Source of the DNA: Blastomyces gilchristii SLH14081
Taxonomy: Eukaryota; Ascomycota; Eurotiomycetes; Onygenales; Ajellomycetaceae
Reading direction: 5' to 3'
Assembly (NCBI RefSeq): GCF_000003855.2
Contig: NW_003101664.1
Location: forward strand, 1,116,878-1,180,877
DNA: 64,000 nt
Each line of letters begins with the position of its first letter. Position 1 is the stretch's first letter. Shown one piece after another: positions 1-11,981 of this stretch. Under the pieces are notes generated by a model, which worked only from the letters and a program-made list of their open reading frames with translations, had not been told where the DNA came from and ran no database searches. A program made the position numbers and the translations under genes.

Positions 1-175
1 ACAATGAGCGGAAGCCTGACTGCCCAAGTGATCCGAATATATGCGGAGGTTCATCTATGGTGAACGTGTATTATCTATCTGCCAAAGGGAAATATGTTAT
101 GGCTCGTTAGTCCTCCCTAACTCTATCGATAGGTTTCGTTGCAATGCGCTAACCAAGTGCTAATTTTCACCGCAG

Positions 176-606
176 AGGCGATTCGAAAGATCCTGAAGAT
201 TCAACTGGGAACTAAGCCAGTTACGCGACGGGACATGGAATCTTTGCGTACAATTCTTATTGACCTTCAGTCAAAATTACAGGCCATAGTGGATCGGATA
301 CCCGTATCGAAATGTGCGAACCCGGGCAGCCGCGATGGCCACAGTTACCACTCCACTCCGTCATGTACGTCATCTACAGCTATGGACTCTGGCGATTCTA
401 CTACAGCTGAGGTCGGCCCTAGCTGTCTTGAGCAGTATCATTCCCCAGTTTTGGTTGCGTTTCACAAGTGGGCTAGGATATTACTCTCTCTTTTCGTTGA
501 CAAGGTAGTGTTGGTTTTGGCTCTTCATTTCTTTACGTTTATGCTGACGGGTGATCTAGGCATTTTGTGTTGCTTATCAACCTTTCTTGAAGAATGCAAA
601 AAGTAA
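176..606 (+). CDS. 3' exon of an unidentified gene running in from the left edge (partial)
   Basis: An open frame of about 143 codons follows a strong intron end: a CTAAT branch point at 160-164 and CAG at 173-175. The exon therefore probably starts at 176 and ends at the stop at 604-606. The product has an amphipathic, leucine-rich stretch near its start (motif LRTILIDLQSKLQAIVDRI), a Ser/Thr-rich middle, and a hydrophobic C-terminal third. The layout loosely recalls C-terminal halves of AflR-like Zn-cluster regulators, but I do not recognise the family. The 5' part lies outside the window. It could also be the end of a different gene or a chance frame. Confidence 0.4.
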
Positions 607-954
607 TATATGGCCAGTTGCTCGTCAGCGGTATGTATACATACACCTTCATCTATATTTACACAAACATAGCCCTAAGAAGTTACTTTGATATATAATT
701 CTAATACAAGCTAGAGCTATTCGCCATTGCCATGGGTTCATGGAAAAATTCATCCTGTTAGCTACTGATTCCGACTTCCAGCCATTCCAATGGAGCTGGC
801 CAGGGTTAGTTCCTCTTCGCCTCTCCAGAATGCATTGGTGACAAAAACTAAACTCAAAACACAGAAACCATCAACCTATGCATGCCACAATGTATGTCAC
901 CAAACTTCCCCCCACACATGTATTTGTGCCCTTCATCCTAATACCCGTGGGCAG

Positions 955-2173
955 GATAATGCTTATTGACCTATACGAACGCCCGCAAACCGCGGAGGCC
1001 CCTAAATCCCGCGCCTTCATCGACAAGATCTTCTCCCTTTCCGGCCCTGATGGCGGCGTGGTGGGCGGTGAAGATGGTATATCAACATCTCGACCGCTCA
1101 GAGACGGCGGCCGTGAAGCGTGGGACATGCTGCGGCGCCTGCGGGAGAAAGCCTGGCTCAAAGCAGGCCTTGACCCGAGTGTTCTCTGGACAGAGCAGGC
1201 ACAGGCGGAGGCTCGACGCCCGAGTAATAGGCATATGTCTACGGATGCTCCTAGAGAGCGTCGAGAGTCTTCGGTCCAGAGTTTTACAGATAGTTATTAT
1301 ACGCTCATCAAGGAACCGTATGATCATAATGTTCACAGTAATAGTCAATCGACGAAATGGCAGCGGGAGCGAGAACGGGCGCGGGCGCAGAGTGGGAAAG
1401 ACAATGCGTATATAATAGACAAAACCGCTCAAGAAAGCCATTCCCATACCCAGCTGGAAGGCATCGGTGTTTCCTCTCAGGAATACGCCACAACTACACT
1501 TCCACAGTCAGATACACCATTACCTTGGCTCCGTACATCTCAAAGCCCCCAGACGGACGACATCGCCAAACAACCCTGGGCAACTGCGTCCCCGTTCCCA
1601 CGTGCTCCTATCAACGACGGCCCCATTTACCAGTTCTCTACATCCACCACGACCACCACCCATACCACTAAACCACCGGGACCATTCAACATTCCCACGT
1701 CCTCTACCAACTACAGTGCCAGCAGCTACAGCAATGACCCCCTTAATGTCCCCACCTTTACGTCATCCCACACCCCCACAGCACTCGACCTCCCCATGCC
1801 GCTACCTATCCCCACCGCATCCGACATCGACATCGACATCGATATTCAGCCCAAGCCAGGCCCCTATCCCAACCCCACCTTCCAATCCGCCAGCCCCAGC
1901 TCCAGCCCCATCCTCGACCCGCACAATTTGCAATTCGACTGGGACCAGTGGGATGCCGTCTTTGGACCTTCGCTGCCTGTCGTTGACGACCTGATGCATC
2001 TTGATAGCATCAATACTGGCGGGGCAGGGACGGGCACAGGGCCGGGTGGGAATGGGAGAATCGGTATTACCGCTGATGGCGGTGACGGACCCGCGGTAAG
2101 CAAAGATGAGACCGATACGGTATTAAGGGACCTAGGGCTTGTGGCTGATTATTATGACGGGCACGGGAGCTGA
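955..2173 (+). CDS. C-terminal part of a fungal-specific (Zn2Cys6-type) transcription factor, apparently lacking its N-terminal half
   Basis: The frame encodes the segment that follows the fungal_trans domain in many Zn-cluster regulators: AEAPKSRAFIDKIFSLSGPD, then RPLRDGGREAWDMLRRLREK, then an acidic and Ser/Pro/Thr-rich tail of about 280 residues. The frame is open from an ATG at 878, but a good intron end (CTAAT branch point at 938-942, CAG at 952-954) suggests the conserved part begins at 955. An in-frame ATG at 959 would give 404 residues. A DNA-binding zinc cluster and the roughly 400-residue middle domain should precede this, yet only about 350 bp separate it from the previous exon and they do not encode them. 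So this is a 5'-truncated gene, a remnant, or a gene whose upstream exons lie beyond a large intron outside the window. Function as a regulator is inferred from family resemblance only. Confidence 0.55.
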
Positions 2174-2989
2174 TGATTTCGCGGAATTGTAAATAGTGGA
2201 TTTGGATCGGAAGAATGGCATGTGAGAGGAGTAGAGAGAGGGTGGAATTTTGAATTTTGACCAGTTTTGGTTTTGTTAGCTACATGATATCCTCTTTTGA
2301 ATATGGTTAATGTTAATGTATCTCCGTTCACTCCTGGTTGATGGACATATTCCTCCTAGGCATATTTATTCTCATCATCAGCGAGAAATACGGCAGCTGA
2401 TACTATGTATGTCTGTAAATCACAATATTTCCCCCCTCCCTTTCCTTTCTCAAGTGAACAGGGTACGATTATAGATTTACCAAGGCTTTATTAAACTTGG
2501 GAAGCCAATTTTTTTAAAACCCAATTCCATCTTAAAACCATGCTTTTAACGGATCACTCCTCTTGTCTTGTAAAATAAAAAAATAAATAAATAAATGTAT
2601 AGGTTTTCTTTTCTTTCCCTTTTTTATTTTTTTATTTATTAGAGAGAAAAACTGGACTTGCTTTATTTCGTCAGGCGTTTAGTAGATTAAGAAAGCGGGC
2701 GGTTGGGGGTTGGGGAATGGATAAATAGAACGCGAAGATATGGAAAACGGAAGAGGGAGGGAGGGGGATAACGCCGGGGCCAAATTCCTTCAAGCCCACC
2801 GGGTGGATGGGGGAAAGAGAATAGCTGGAGTTGGCAGGGGAGTTAGTTCGTTGCCTGAGACGGCAGAAGGATGCATATTATGAGCATGAGTGTGAAGGCT
2901 GGTCCGGAAACGGCTACCATTGCAATTGGCTGTGGTAGGATAACAGAATGAGCTTGAGCAAGGTATCCCTCGTGTCTTTCCTCTTGGTT
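2174..2989. other. Intergenic, no gene seen
   Basis: About 0.8 kb between the convergent ends of the transcription-factor frame and the TCTP gene. It is AT-rich near 2480-2660, with short A/T runs such as repeated AAAT, and then purine-rich up to the TCTP stop. It presumably holds both 3' ends. No open frame with recognisable content. Confidence 0.6.
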
Positions 2990-4116
2990 TTAGACCTTCA
3001 TACCCTCCAAACCATGCTTCCAGATGGTGGCGTAGGGGGTGACGCCGTCTTCACGGAAATCAATGAGAACGTACCTAGTGATTCTTGGGTTAGTATATAG
3101 GAGGGAGAAAATAGAATGAACAAGATAAAAGACTCGTAAATTTAGCGTGATTTGCGAGGAGGGTAAAGTTTACATTCCGTCAGGGTGCATGGATGAGCCC
3201 AAAAGGACATCGTAGTTGTCGTAGTTGGCGAGGAGCTTCTTCACGGCAGCCGGGGCGCCAGCCTGGAATTCCTTGATGGTTTCTTCACTGGCTCCTTGTT
3301 CCTTGAGCTTGTTGTTCACTTTCTTTACATATGCTGTGTTTTTGGAGGCGAGCCAAGTTAGAAAATGCTCCGAAAAAATGGGAGGTTATTGGGAACGGAG
3401 TGGTTGGAGGATTGATTTGCATAATCCATCAAGTTGGGAGGCTTTTCAACATACACTTCAGGTGGGACTTGAAAGCATCCTTAGAGGGCTTGAGGTCATT
3501 ACCAGACTCGTCTGGTTTCAGCCAATTCAGCCGGAAGGACTCCTCAATATCGTGAACCATCTCTCCGGCACCACCACCTTCACCAGAGTAATCATCCCCA
3601 CCCTCTTCAGCGGAGGGGTTGGCGCCCTCGAGTTCTATAAAAACCAGAAGGCTTAGTCAGCGATCAATCTGGGAGAGCCCAGTAAGTGGAGTGTTAACAG
3701 AAACATGCTAGAATTGGATATATCAAGAGACCACTCTTGAGACAGAAAGGAAGGCATTAAAACGTCGAGAAATATATCCCGTTTGTTTTGCGTTTGAGAG
3801 AGTTAAGGGAATCAAGGGTTGACTGACGGTAAGTGTCGGTGCCCTTGGCATATTTCTTGCAGTCACATTCCCACAGGACTCCGCCGGGGACGTCGATAAG
3901 CTTCCAGCTGTCGGAGATGATTTCGTCACCCGAAAGGATATCCTACACGGAACGAATGTCAGCCATTTTTTGCTTGTCTATGTTGTCTATGTTATTGTTG
4001 TTGTGTTGTTGTTGTGTTGTTGTTCCTGTAGTGCCATTGGCAGTGAGGAAGAGAGGGGGGTAGGTAGGTAGGGCTTGGAAGAGCGGGGTACTGGCGCTGA
4101 CCTTGTAGATAATCAT
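2990..4116 (-). CDS. TMA19: Translationally controlled tumour protein (TCTP/Tma19)
   Basis: Five exons, complement(2990-3074, 3174-3333, 3455-3634, 3828-3942, 4102-4116), join without frame break to 184 residues, close to the usual 165-185 for the family. The protein opens with [20 protein letters not shown], the TCTP N-terminus, contains the [10 protein letters not shown] signature region near residue 52, and ends with the conserved [18 protein letters not shown] is an abundant cytosolic, ribosome-associated protein of the Mss4/RABIF-like fold linked to growth and stress. Exon 1 is only 15 nt (MIIYK), followed by an intron of about 160 bp, a structure easily missed. The intron donors at 3827 and 4101 are GTCAG rather than GTAAG. 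A long pyrimidine tract on the plus strand lies 190-290 bp upstream of the start. Confidence 0.96.
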
Positions 4117-4303
4117 GGTGGTTAGGTTGGCAACTGGATATAGAGAGTGGTGGAAAGGAAGAGAAGGACAATGAGGCTATGCAACTGGCACAGGGAGAAG
4201 TTGTCGAAGAAGACGCGAAGGAGAATTGGTGGTGGTGGACGAACGAACGCTTTTAAAGTGTTTGGGATAGAATAGCGGGGGGCAACAAAATTAGTGTCAA
4301 ATG

Positions 4304-4402
4304 TTTTTTTTTTTTCTTTTTTTTTTTTCCTTTTTTTTTTTTTTCCTTTTTTTTTTTCCCTTTTTTCCTTTTTTTTTTTCCCTTTTTTCCTTTTCTTCTT
4401 TT
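4304..4402. repeat. Pyrimidine tract (T-rich with C interruptions)
   Basis: About 100 bases of almost pure T with CC and CTT interruptions on the plus strand, i.e. a poly-purine strand upstream of the TCTP start. It may be a nucleosome-depleting promoter element of the highly expressed TCTP gene; this is inference. Confidence 0.8.
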
Positions 4403-4744
4403 GGCGATAGTTGGGGAAGGAAGACCGGACCCGAGGACACGCTAGACCAAAGATGGACGGAGTCACGGGATCTGGATCAAGCTTCAATAAACACAACAAA
4501 ACGATAATCTGGACTCAAATTCTCATTTTTGGGGAGTTGTTTTGATATCCTACTCTACTGCATTTTGCTGGAGGTGTGCTTGAGTTGGAGCTGCACTGGA
4601 GTGTAACGTTACCGGGAGAAATTTAGTCGCAGTATTATTTGAACCCGACAAGCAGCTATCTCAGCTATCTCTTGCCCATTTGTTGTCCATTACAACTGGT
4701 ATATAGCTCGACGCCTCTGACAGTCCTCTAGAGCTACAGGCAAG

Positions 4745-5680
4745 ATGAGCCAGCCAGCGATTGGGGGCTTGCTAGCGGGATACCTGGACGATGTCTGCTC
4801 CATCTTCGACAGACACAACCACCCTATTATCCTCGTGGAACAGTGTGCGATGCTATGGATGGGTATTGCGGGATCACCCACTGTATTTTCTGCCTTTTCG
4901 CTAGCCTTTTCCTCTTTCTACGTTAGGTCAAGTCGCATGAAGCAGACAGAATACCACTACTAAGGCGGCATAATTGTTTAGGAATATGACTTCCTCGTCC
5001 GGGACTCGCAGCTCGATGACATCGTTTCGGCATTCATTGCTTCGGGGGAGTGGGAACACGCCGAACAGGACCAACTACCCCGCTCCAATGACTCCCACGT
5101 AAACCAAGTGCTCAGGCTTCATCGATCGACACGAGAACCCATCCATATCAGGCTTTGGCCAGAAAAGCTCTACTTTCTCTCCGTGGATGGTCCCAAGGTG
5201 CAAGTCCCCAACGTTGTCAGCTGGGATTGTGTGTTGATGGAGGAGTATTTCGACCCGGAAATCGGGTACCCGCTAACCAAAACAGCATTGGAAGCAAGAA
5301 ATACCCGTATCCTTCCCAGAAATCTTGCGCAACGAGAAAACTCGAGCCCTTTGTTCATTCCAACCATCTCACGGATGATTGACGCGCTGCTGGACCAGGA
5401 GAGATATCGCCAGGAGCATGGCAAGATTGTTTTCGGTGATAATAAGGAAATCATTAATGGCAATGTCCTGGCCAACCGGCCAGCAGAGCACATTACAAGT
5501 TTTGTGAAATGCCTGTATCTCGAGCGCCCGCAGCAGCGGGCGAAGCTCCTCCCACATATCTCTTCGCACAATCTATCCACCATGGAAGCTAGGCTTGCCA
5601 GGTTCCGACGGAGACCGACAATTGTGCTTGACAGCCTACCAGGAATTTTGCCGCAGCCGGGCTCACGCAATTCCCATTGA
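4745..5680 (+). CDS. Conserved fungal protein of unknown function
   Basis: Two exons, 4745-4882 and 4982-5680, join in phase 0 to 278 residues. The intron runs from GTATTT to TTTAG with a CTAAG branch point at 4960-4964. Exon 1 contains VEQCAMLWMGIAGSP and exon 2 starts EYDFLVRDSQLDDIVSAFIA. Together they look like the fungal hypothetical family with a short alpha/beta N-terminus, sometimes compared with nucleotidyltransferase folds. I cannot confirm catalytic residues. Also visible are IRLWPEKLYFLSVDG, VSWDCVLMEEYFDPEIGYP and a basic C-terminal region around MEARLARFRRRP. No signal peptide or membrane segment is evident. No function is assigned. Confidence 0.82.
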
Positions 5681-6800
5681 CGACTCCTCAAAAATGACGC
5701 GCATGTGGAAGAAGCACGTACTCCGTATATATACTATATATTTGTTCCCGAGCGGATAGTTTAGCTAGATATTTATCGATCTAAAATCATCCGTTGTGTT
5801 TGGTGAGACTGGGCAAAATACTTTTGGAATATTAACCATTTGATTTAAGAATGGTATTAGTATCCGGGTACGGGGCGAATGAGAAGCTTTTCCACAGCCC
5901 TTCATGCCGAGTACGAGATCTGCAGGGCTACATCTGACTGACTTCCCCCCAATCCCATGCCCGTTTCTTCAAAATAATATTATTAGTTATTAATAATCAA
6001 TAATAATAACTAGTTAACTAGTTACGGGAGTAATAATAACTTCTCTGCCTAGGTTCTTCCTTTCTTTCCCCTGTTAATAATAAAGTATCTATCCACGTTC
6101 TCCGGTGGCGTGTTACCGGATTCGGCCGGAGCCAGACGCGAGAAGCGACGGATCACGTGCAGCCCCTGATGACTCAGCCGGTATCAGTCAGCGCAGCGTC
6201 GGCTGCGGGATCTTTTTTTGTATATCAAGATCTCGCCAACAGCTTCAACTTCATCCGATTCTACCTCTCGTCTTGTTCTCTTCTCCCTCTCTCCTCCTCA
6301 CTCTCTTCTCTCTCTTCTCTTCACTGCCTCCATCTCTTGACTCTTCGCAGCCTGTCCTTCCTTCCCTACACTCCTTACTCTTTCCCCTCCCCGGATCCCC
6401 TCCCGCCTTGGCGCTTTATAATTGACTACTCGGCGGACCCTTTGGCCAGCTCCAATAAATTCCAATAGTCCCCGAATCCCCCGAGTCTTCAAATCCTCCC
6501 ACGCTCATAAGTTTGCTGGACATTGTATTCGATATTCCATTCTTCAGCGAACAACGAAGAAGAACTATAATAAAACCCAGAAACCCAGAAGCACGGGACG
6601 CCCTTACAGATAAAGTAGTTCATCCTCACCACCCGCCCCTATCAACCTTGCTGCTTAATTCGCGCTTTTTTCCGCCCCACCCCTTGAACCCAACTTCGCC
6701 CTGATCGCCTTCGCCCCCTGGATAATCGAACAGAAAAGCTGCCCTCCCGCTAGAGCCCACTGGGCTTGGGTTTGTTGCGCTCGGCAGCAGCACCTTCAAG
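5681..6800 (+). other. Intergenic and 5' region of SUR2
   Basis: About 1.1 kb. The first part (5980-6080) is rich in AATAAT/TAATAA. From about 6230 onward it is strongly CT-rich (TCTCTTC and CCTCC runs), as in fungal promoters and 5' leaders. Several short frames are present but none looks coding. The leader before the ATG at 6801 is probably long. Confidence 0.55.
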
Positions 6801-8167
6801 ATGGCCAACGCGACGGTCTACTCGGATTTGCCGCCTCTTCCGACCTACACCCTCACTCTCCGCGAACCCCTGATCCCTCCGATCCCCGACAGTGCCCTGG
6901 GCCAAATCATGACGATAGTCGCGTACTGGATGGTGTCCCTGATATTTCACTGGATCGACATCAACGACTACTTCCCCCAGTACCGCCTGCATACCCCTGC
7001 TGAGATTTTAAAACGGAACCGTGTCACACGGCGAGAGGTTGTTCGGGATGTGGTTGTGCAACAGGTGATCCAACTTGCAAGTGGCGTTTTGTTGGGATAT
7101 TTTGATAGCCCTCAATATGCGGGCAAGGATGAATACAATGTTGCGCTCTGGGCTCAGCGATTGCGACTCGTTCAGCACATGATCCCCTCCGCTCTCTCCG
7201 TCATCGGAATCGATGCGCTAGGATTAGCCGAGAAGCTGTCATCGTACCCGACGGTGGCTGCTGCAATCTCTGGTGGCCGATATCAATGGTTGACGCAAAA
7301 TGTTCTAACAGCCGCCGGAGAATCCGTGGTGGTCCCCGCGTTTGCTAGTTGGGAAATGAATGTAGCCCACGCCATTTACTGGTATTTAGTACCAGCTTTG
7401 CAATTCGCTTCCGCGGCGTTCATCATGGACACATGGCAATATTTTTGGCACCGCGCAATGCACCTAAACAAATGGCTGTACAGTAAGTCCAGCTCATGGT
7501 CGATCCTCCAGGAAAAGCAAAAATTTTTGCGCATCTGCCGAACTTAGACATCTGACTATGGAGCAATCATATAGCAACCTTCCATTCCCGCCATCATCGC
7601 CTGTACGTGCCCTACGCCTTTGGTGCATTATACAACCACCCGATTGAAGGTTTCCTCCTCGATACCGCTTCTGGCGGCGTGGCATTTCTCCTCACAAGAA
7701 TGACCACTCGTCAAGGAATTTGGTTTTTCACATGCTCAACAATCAAAACAGTCGATGATCATTGCGGCTATGCATTCCCCTTCGACCCCCTCCAACATTT
7801 CACCTCCAACAATGCTGCCTACCATGACATCCATCACCAAAGCTGGGGTATCAAAACCAACTTCTCCCAGCCGTTTTTCACCATTTGGGACCGGTTCCTG
7901 AATACCCGTTGGACGGGTGGTGACGTCACTCTTCGATATGAACGGTCACGTAATGCAGCACAGAAATTAGTCGACGAAGAAAATGAAAAGCGAGCATCCG
8001 CCGATGTCCAAGCAGACCCAGCACCTGTTAGAGAAGAGGATGAGTCGGTTTCACGGAATCTGTTATCGCGTAGCGTTCGACGGAAAACTGTTTCATTTTC
8101 TCCACAGACGGACGGCATGAAAGCCGCCGTCAGCCATCGGCTCAACGGGAGTATACGACAAAAGTAA
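6801..8167 (+). CDS. SUR2: Sphinganine C4-monooxygenase (sphingolipid C4-hydroxylase)
   Basis: Exons 6801-7482 and 7575-8167 (intron GTAAGT..ATAG) join to 424 residues. It belongs to the fatty-acid hydroxylase superfamily, di-iron membrane oxygenases with three histidine boxes. All are present: HRAMH near residue 217, HSRHH near 231 (directly after the intron) and HDIHH near 311. The N-terminus holds a hydrophobic segment (IMTIVAYWMVSLIFHW) and further hydrophobic stretches flank the His boxes, fitting an ER membrane protein. The reaction is 4-hydroxylation of dihydrosphingosine or dihydroceramide to the phyto form, using O2 and cytochrome b5-derived electrons. The last about 90 residues are hydrophilic and Ser/Arg-rich, longer than in yeast Sur2, and look disordered. 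The intron falls just before the second His box. Confidence 0.95.
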
Positions 8168-9394
8168 TACTCCCTCTTTAAATTTAATAACCTACAAGAA
8201 CGACAAATGGGGACTGATGTTCTGATTCTCCTGCAAACCTTCATTACCTCGTGCATAACGTTTTGCTTCCTACCCCTGGCTAGGGTTGGTTATTAAAATC
8301 ATATTCCCCAGATGGCGCTTAATATTTCTATTCGTTGCCCCTTGTATATGTGTTGTTCTGCTTGGTTTTTACTCTTACATTCTTCGCTACATCATTCTCC
8401 CCCCGCTTTATTATCTAATGCCGACATCTGGTTATAGTCATGTTCACTCGTTACGTTTTGGTGGCACCCCCCTCCTTTCCTCCCTTATAGTAAATTACCT
8501 ACTTTACTCCTTTCTTACTTTCTTTTCTTTTCGTTTTTTTCTCATTTATCGCCTCTTTATTCATGGTGTTTTCGCGTGTGTCATATTCACCATCATTGGA
8601 TTGACCCACCTTTTCCTCTTTCAGCTGCTACTTTATACTTTTCTTTTATTTGCCCTATTTTTCTCTCTACGGGATTGGTATTATAGAAGCGCCTATGTGA
8701 CAACCATCCCTTTTTACCCAATAGTTATCCTTTTTTTTCTCTTCTTCCTTCCCGTTCTATTCTAAATACATTTTTACTGGACCTTTTTTTTCTGCCTTCT
8801 CTTCGTTTTACTCGTTAAAAATAACATCCTTTACTTATTCTCTTCAAGGTTGTCTCCCTTTCTCTTTGGGTCTCCTTTTTTCACCCCGCTCACCTTGGCC
8901 TTGACTTTATTTCACCAAGCCATGTATGTATAATAGCCTTGAATAGTCTCACCCACGAGGGAAACTGCAACCCAAAATAGTCAACTAATTCGACGCTAAT
9001 ATTAATTAAAATTATTTTACAGTGTTCTTATTGTCTTCTGCTGAAGAAGTAAACGGTTCACAGTGGTTGTACTGTAATTTACAAAAGCTAACAATACAAT
9101 ACAAAAAAGCCATGACAGAGACAGAGACAGGTAAACGGTTTGGGTATATATATCAAGTTTGAGCATCAAAAAGGCAATCACAGACAAACAGAAAAGAGAA
9201 AGTAGGAAAATGGCCAATATTCAACGACGTCTAGACATAGCAGCATTGTTCCACTCCTCTCCCCGGTCCTCAAGTAACCCACTCAACGCAGTTAGACCTG
9301 AAGCACTCGATGCTGCATGCCTGGGCGGCCGTGCCAGTCCTCCGGGTTGTTCGACCGGGCTCGGCAGATCCTTTGAATCCAAATCACACAGCCC
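8168..9394. other. Intergenic, convergent 3' ends
   Basis: A pyrimidine-rich 1.2-kb stretch between convergent genes. A 159-codon plus-strand frame at 8286-8765 is almost wholly Leu/Phe/Ile/Tyr, the product of a CT-rich region rather than a credible protein. No RNA gene or mobile element is recognised. Confidence 0.55.
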
Positions 9395-11711
9395 CTAATT
9401 AGCAACATTGTAACCATAACCATGACTATAGCCATCATCGTCTCCCGACCGCGTTGACTCCAAACCCCACAGCCCCCGGTTAGAAATACCGTAACCAACG
9501 CCATTGGCACGACCGTCTCCATCTTGGTGCTCACCGCCAGGATGAGAATGCCCCTCATCACTCTCATGAACGAGATCGTCGTCCCACTCTGAATCCGAAT
9601 CGCCTGCGCCTGACGTCTGCTGAGAACCTTGTGCCCACTGATGTGCCACTTTTGCCGCGTCGGATCTGCTATACTTTCTTTCATAGCGGGCATCGTTATC
9701 GTGTTCAAGACCGGGTACATTTTCGAGATTAGTATCGCAATTGCCGTTTCGGCCATAGTGCCCTGCGCCTGCACAGGTAGTAGACACCGCGGCTGTCCCA
9801 GAGGCCGTTGCGGTACGGGTTTCACTAGCCGCAGACGAAAACAGCGCATCATTATAGCGATTCCCCCGGCTCGTGGGCTGCTCTATAACCGGCGTAGCGG
9901 GGGGTGAGAGACTATAGTTAGAAGAAAGCGATGCGACTGAGTAGCGACGGGATTTTGGAGCTTCCGCGTCCGGACAGGGGTAATTGCCCAGTTGGCTGTA
10001 GCCACTGGAGAGCGGTTCGCCGTCTGGCGTCCTGGGATCGTTTTTGATGAGATATTCACTTTCGTTACTGCGGCGGTGGCTGAGGCTCTGGCTGCGGCCG
10101 AGGGTGTGATAGTGATCAGTAATATTTGAGATGGATTTGTCGGCCAATGGGTTCCGGGATAATTGTTGACGGGTACGGCGAGATCGTTGACGATCATGCT
10201 CCATACGACCCACAGTCATTGACCGTTTTATCATTGCGGCAGTATAGCAATCCAGGCCATGACCTGAATAAGTTTCGTTCGTAGGTACTGTAGCAGACGC
10301 TTCAAGCCCCTGCCATTTTTCGATAGTAGCCCTCGTCATCTCTGTCCAATCTGTTTTCAGCTTGCGTTCGGGTACAGATTCAGCTAATGGCCGCGGGCGA
10401 TCATGTGAGTGGGACAGCGATTTTGATCGTGGCAGACGATTCCTATCCTTCGTTTCATGGAAATCCAAAAAAGCTTTTGCCCAAAATAGCAGTCTGGGTT
10501 GGGATGCGTTCTCACGCTGGGAACGAGTCTTTAAGGCACGAGCTTCTAGGAATGCCCTAAGCTGTTTTAAAGCAATGGCATTCTGTGCTACTCGCGCAAC
10601 CATGCAGGCGTCGCACTTGTTCATTTGATAAGGCCATGCTCCCGTCGGCTTGCCGTATTCCTTTGCAAATCTAGAACTGTCCATCCACATGTGGTTTAGT
10701 TGCCGTAGGTATTGCTCTGTTTCTGTAATGCTCCCGCGCTGTTTGGTGTAGTCATCGATCCTTTCGCTGACTTCGAACTTAATCAGGTCAAATATGTACT
10801 CGCTTAGCTTGCCTTTGAGCTTCTCGTGGCGTGCGCATGATTTAGTCCTAGTCCAAGAGTTCGACAGTAAACTGGAGGATAGTTTCTGCCCTTTTGGGCA
10901 ACGGACTTCGCTGTCAATAGTTACATCACTACTGTATAAAACGAATGCAAGCTGGCGCTTCTCCAAGTCACTTAACTTGCTGGTTGGATCCTTTTGTAAC
11001 ATTGTATACGTTAGGTGACATAAAAATCCGACGGGAGTGCTGATTTTAGAGGAACCTGAATAAGCCCAGGCTAGCTTTGAGCTTCGGCGTGTGGGGATCC
11101 GTTGGAGTTTCCACGTTCCCCTTCTGTTGAGTGTGGGAGATCTGCGTTGGTGGTAGAAGGATACTAGGCTATTTTAATAGAATGTGAAGGACAGGTTCTG
11201 GGATAATGAGAACCAGCTCAAAAAAAAAAAAACTCAAGTCCCGTAATTGTGGATGCGGAGCAATACCTACCAGTAGGCATGTAGCGAGATGACCGCGTTG
11301 GCTTTAGCTTTTCTAAAAATATGTAAGAATAGGGTATATATGTATATATGAATATATGCAGCCAGTGCAACAACAAGAAAGGGTGGTGTATGTAAAAAGC
11401 AGAAAGGACTGGGGAAAACGTTAAGAATAACGGTCTAAATTAACGTTTATGACAAGGAAAAAAGGAAAGAAAAGAAAAGAAAAAAGAAATAAAAAGAAAA
11501 AGAAAAGGCAAAGATAAAGGCAATATAGCTGCTTTTTATACAGTTTTGCAGGAGGCGACGGCAGAGGAGGGAATATTCCCATATTCTTTACCTGGCTGCC
11601 TTTTTGCTCCCTGATGAATCGTAATCGTGGGCGTGGGTGATGACGCCATTTCACGTCAAACATCTCATCCTGGAATCTAGCATTAGCCATAGCATCGAGC
11701 GGAAGTTCCAT
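9395..11711 (-). CDS. Conserved fungal protein of unknown function with a CxxC motif and a long Ser-rich tail
   Basis: Three exons, complement(9395-11163, 11271-11307, 11592-11711), join in frame to 641 residues. The middle exon is only 37 nt. The N-terminus (MELPLDAMANARFQDEMFDV) starts at 11711. Exon 3 opens with SFYHQRRSPTLNRRGTWKL, followed by a conserved-looking block (LAWAYSGSSKISTPVGFLCH, LEKRQLAFVLYSSDV) and a CDAC motif near residue 245. The C-terminal about 280 residues are low-complexity, Ser/Arg-rich, then Asp/Gly/His-rich, and likely disordered. I recognise no catalytic domain. The acceptor of exon 2 (AAAAG) was chosen because the stronger upstream TTTTAG gives an in-frame stop. 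Confidence 0.78.
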
Positions 11712-11981
11712 GGTGCTGAGACAACCAACAGTTCGCCTCAGATAATGAGAGGAAAGGCCGGGTGCTTCCAGTGACTTGGGAGTTATGTTAGATGAAGCCC
11801 ATCACGCAATCACAAAGGTGGCTGAGTAAACCTGCCAGGCTTGACAATTCCCATTCACACACACACACACACAAAGCTCCCCATTAATAATTATTAGGCT
11901 TTTTCCCCCACAGGAACTATCACTATCAAAGAGCGTTGAAGCCTGTGTACACAGCAGTTAGTTATTCGAACAAAGAACATG

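Noticed and set aside
8286..8765. 159-codon hydrophobic membrane protein
   Set aside because: Composition follows from a CT-rich 3' region; no conserved pattern, no splice or promoter support.
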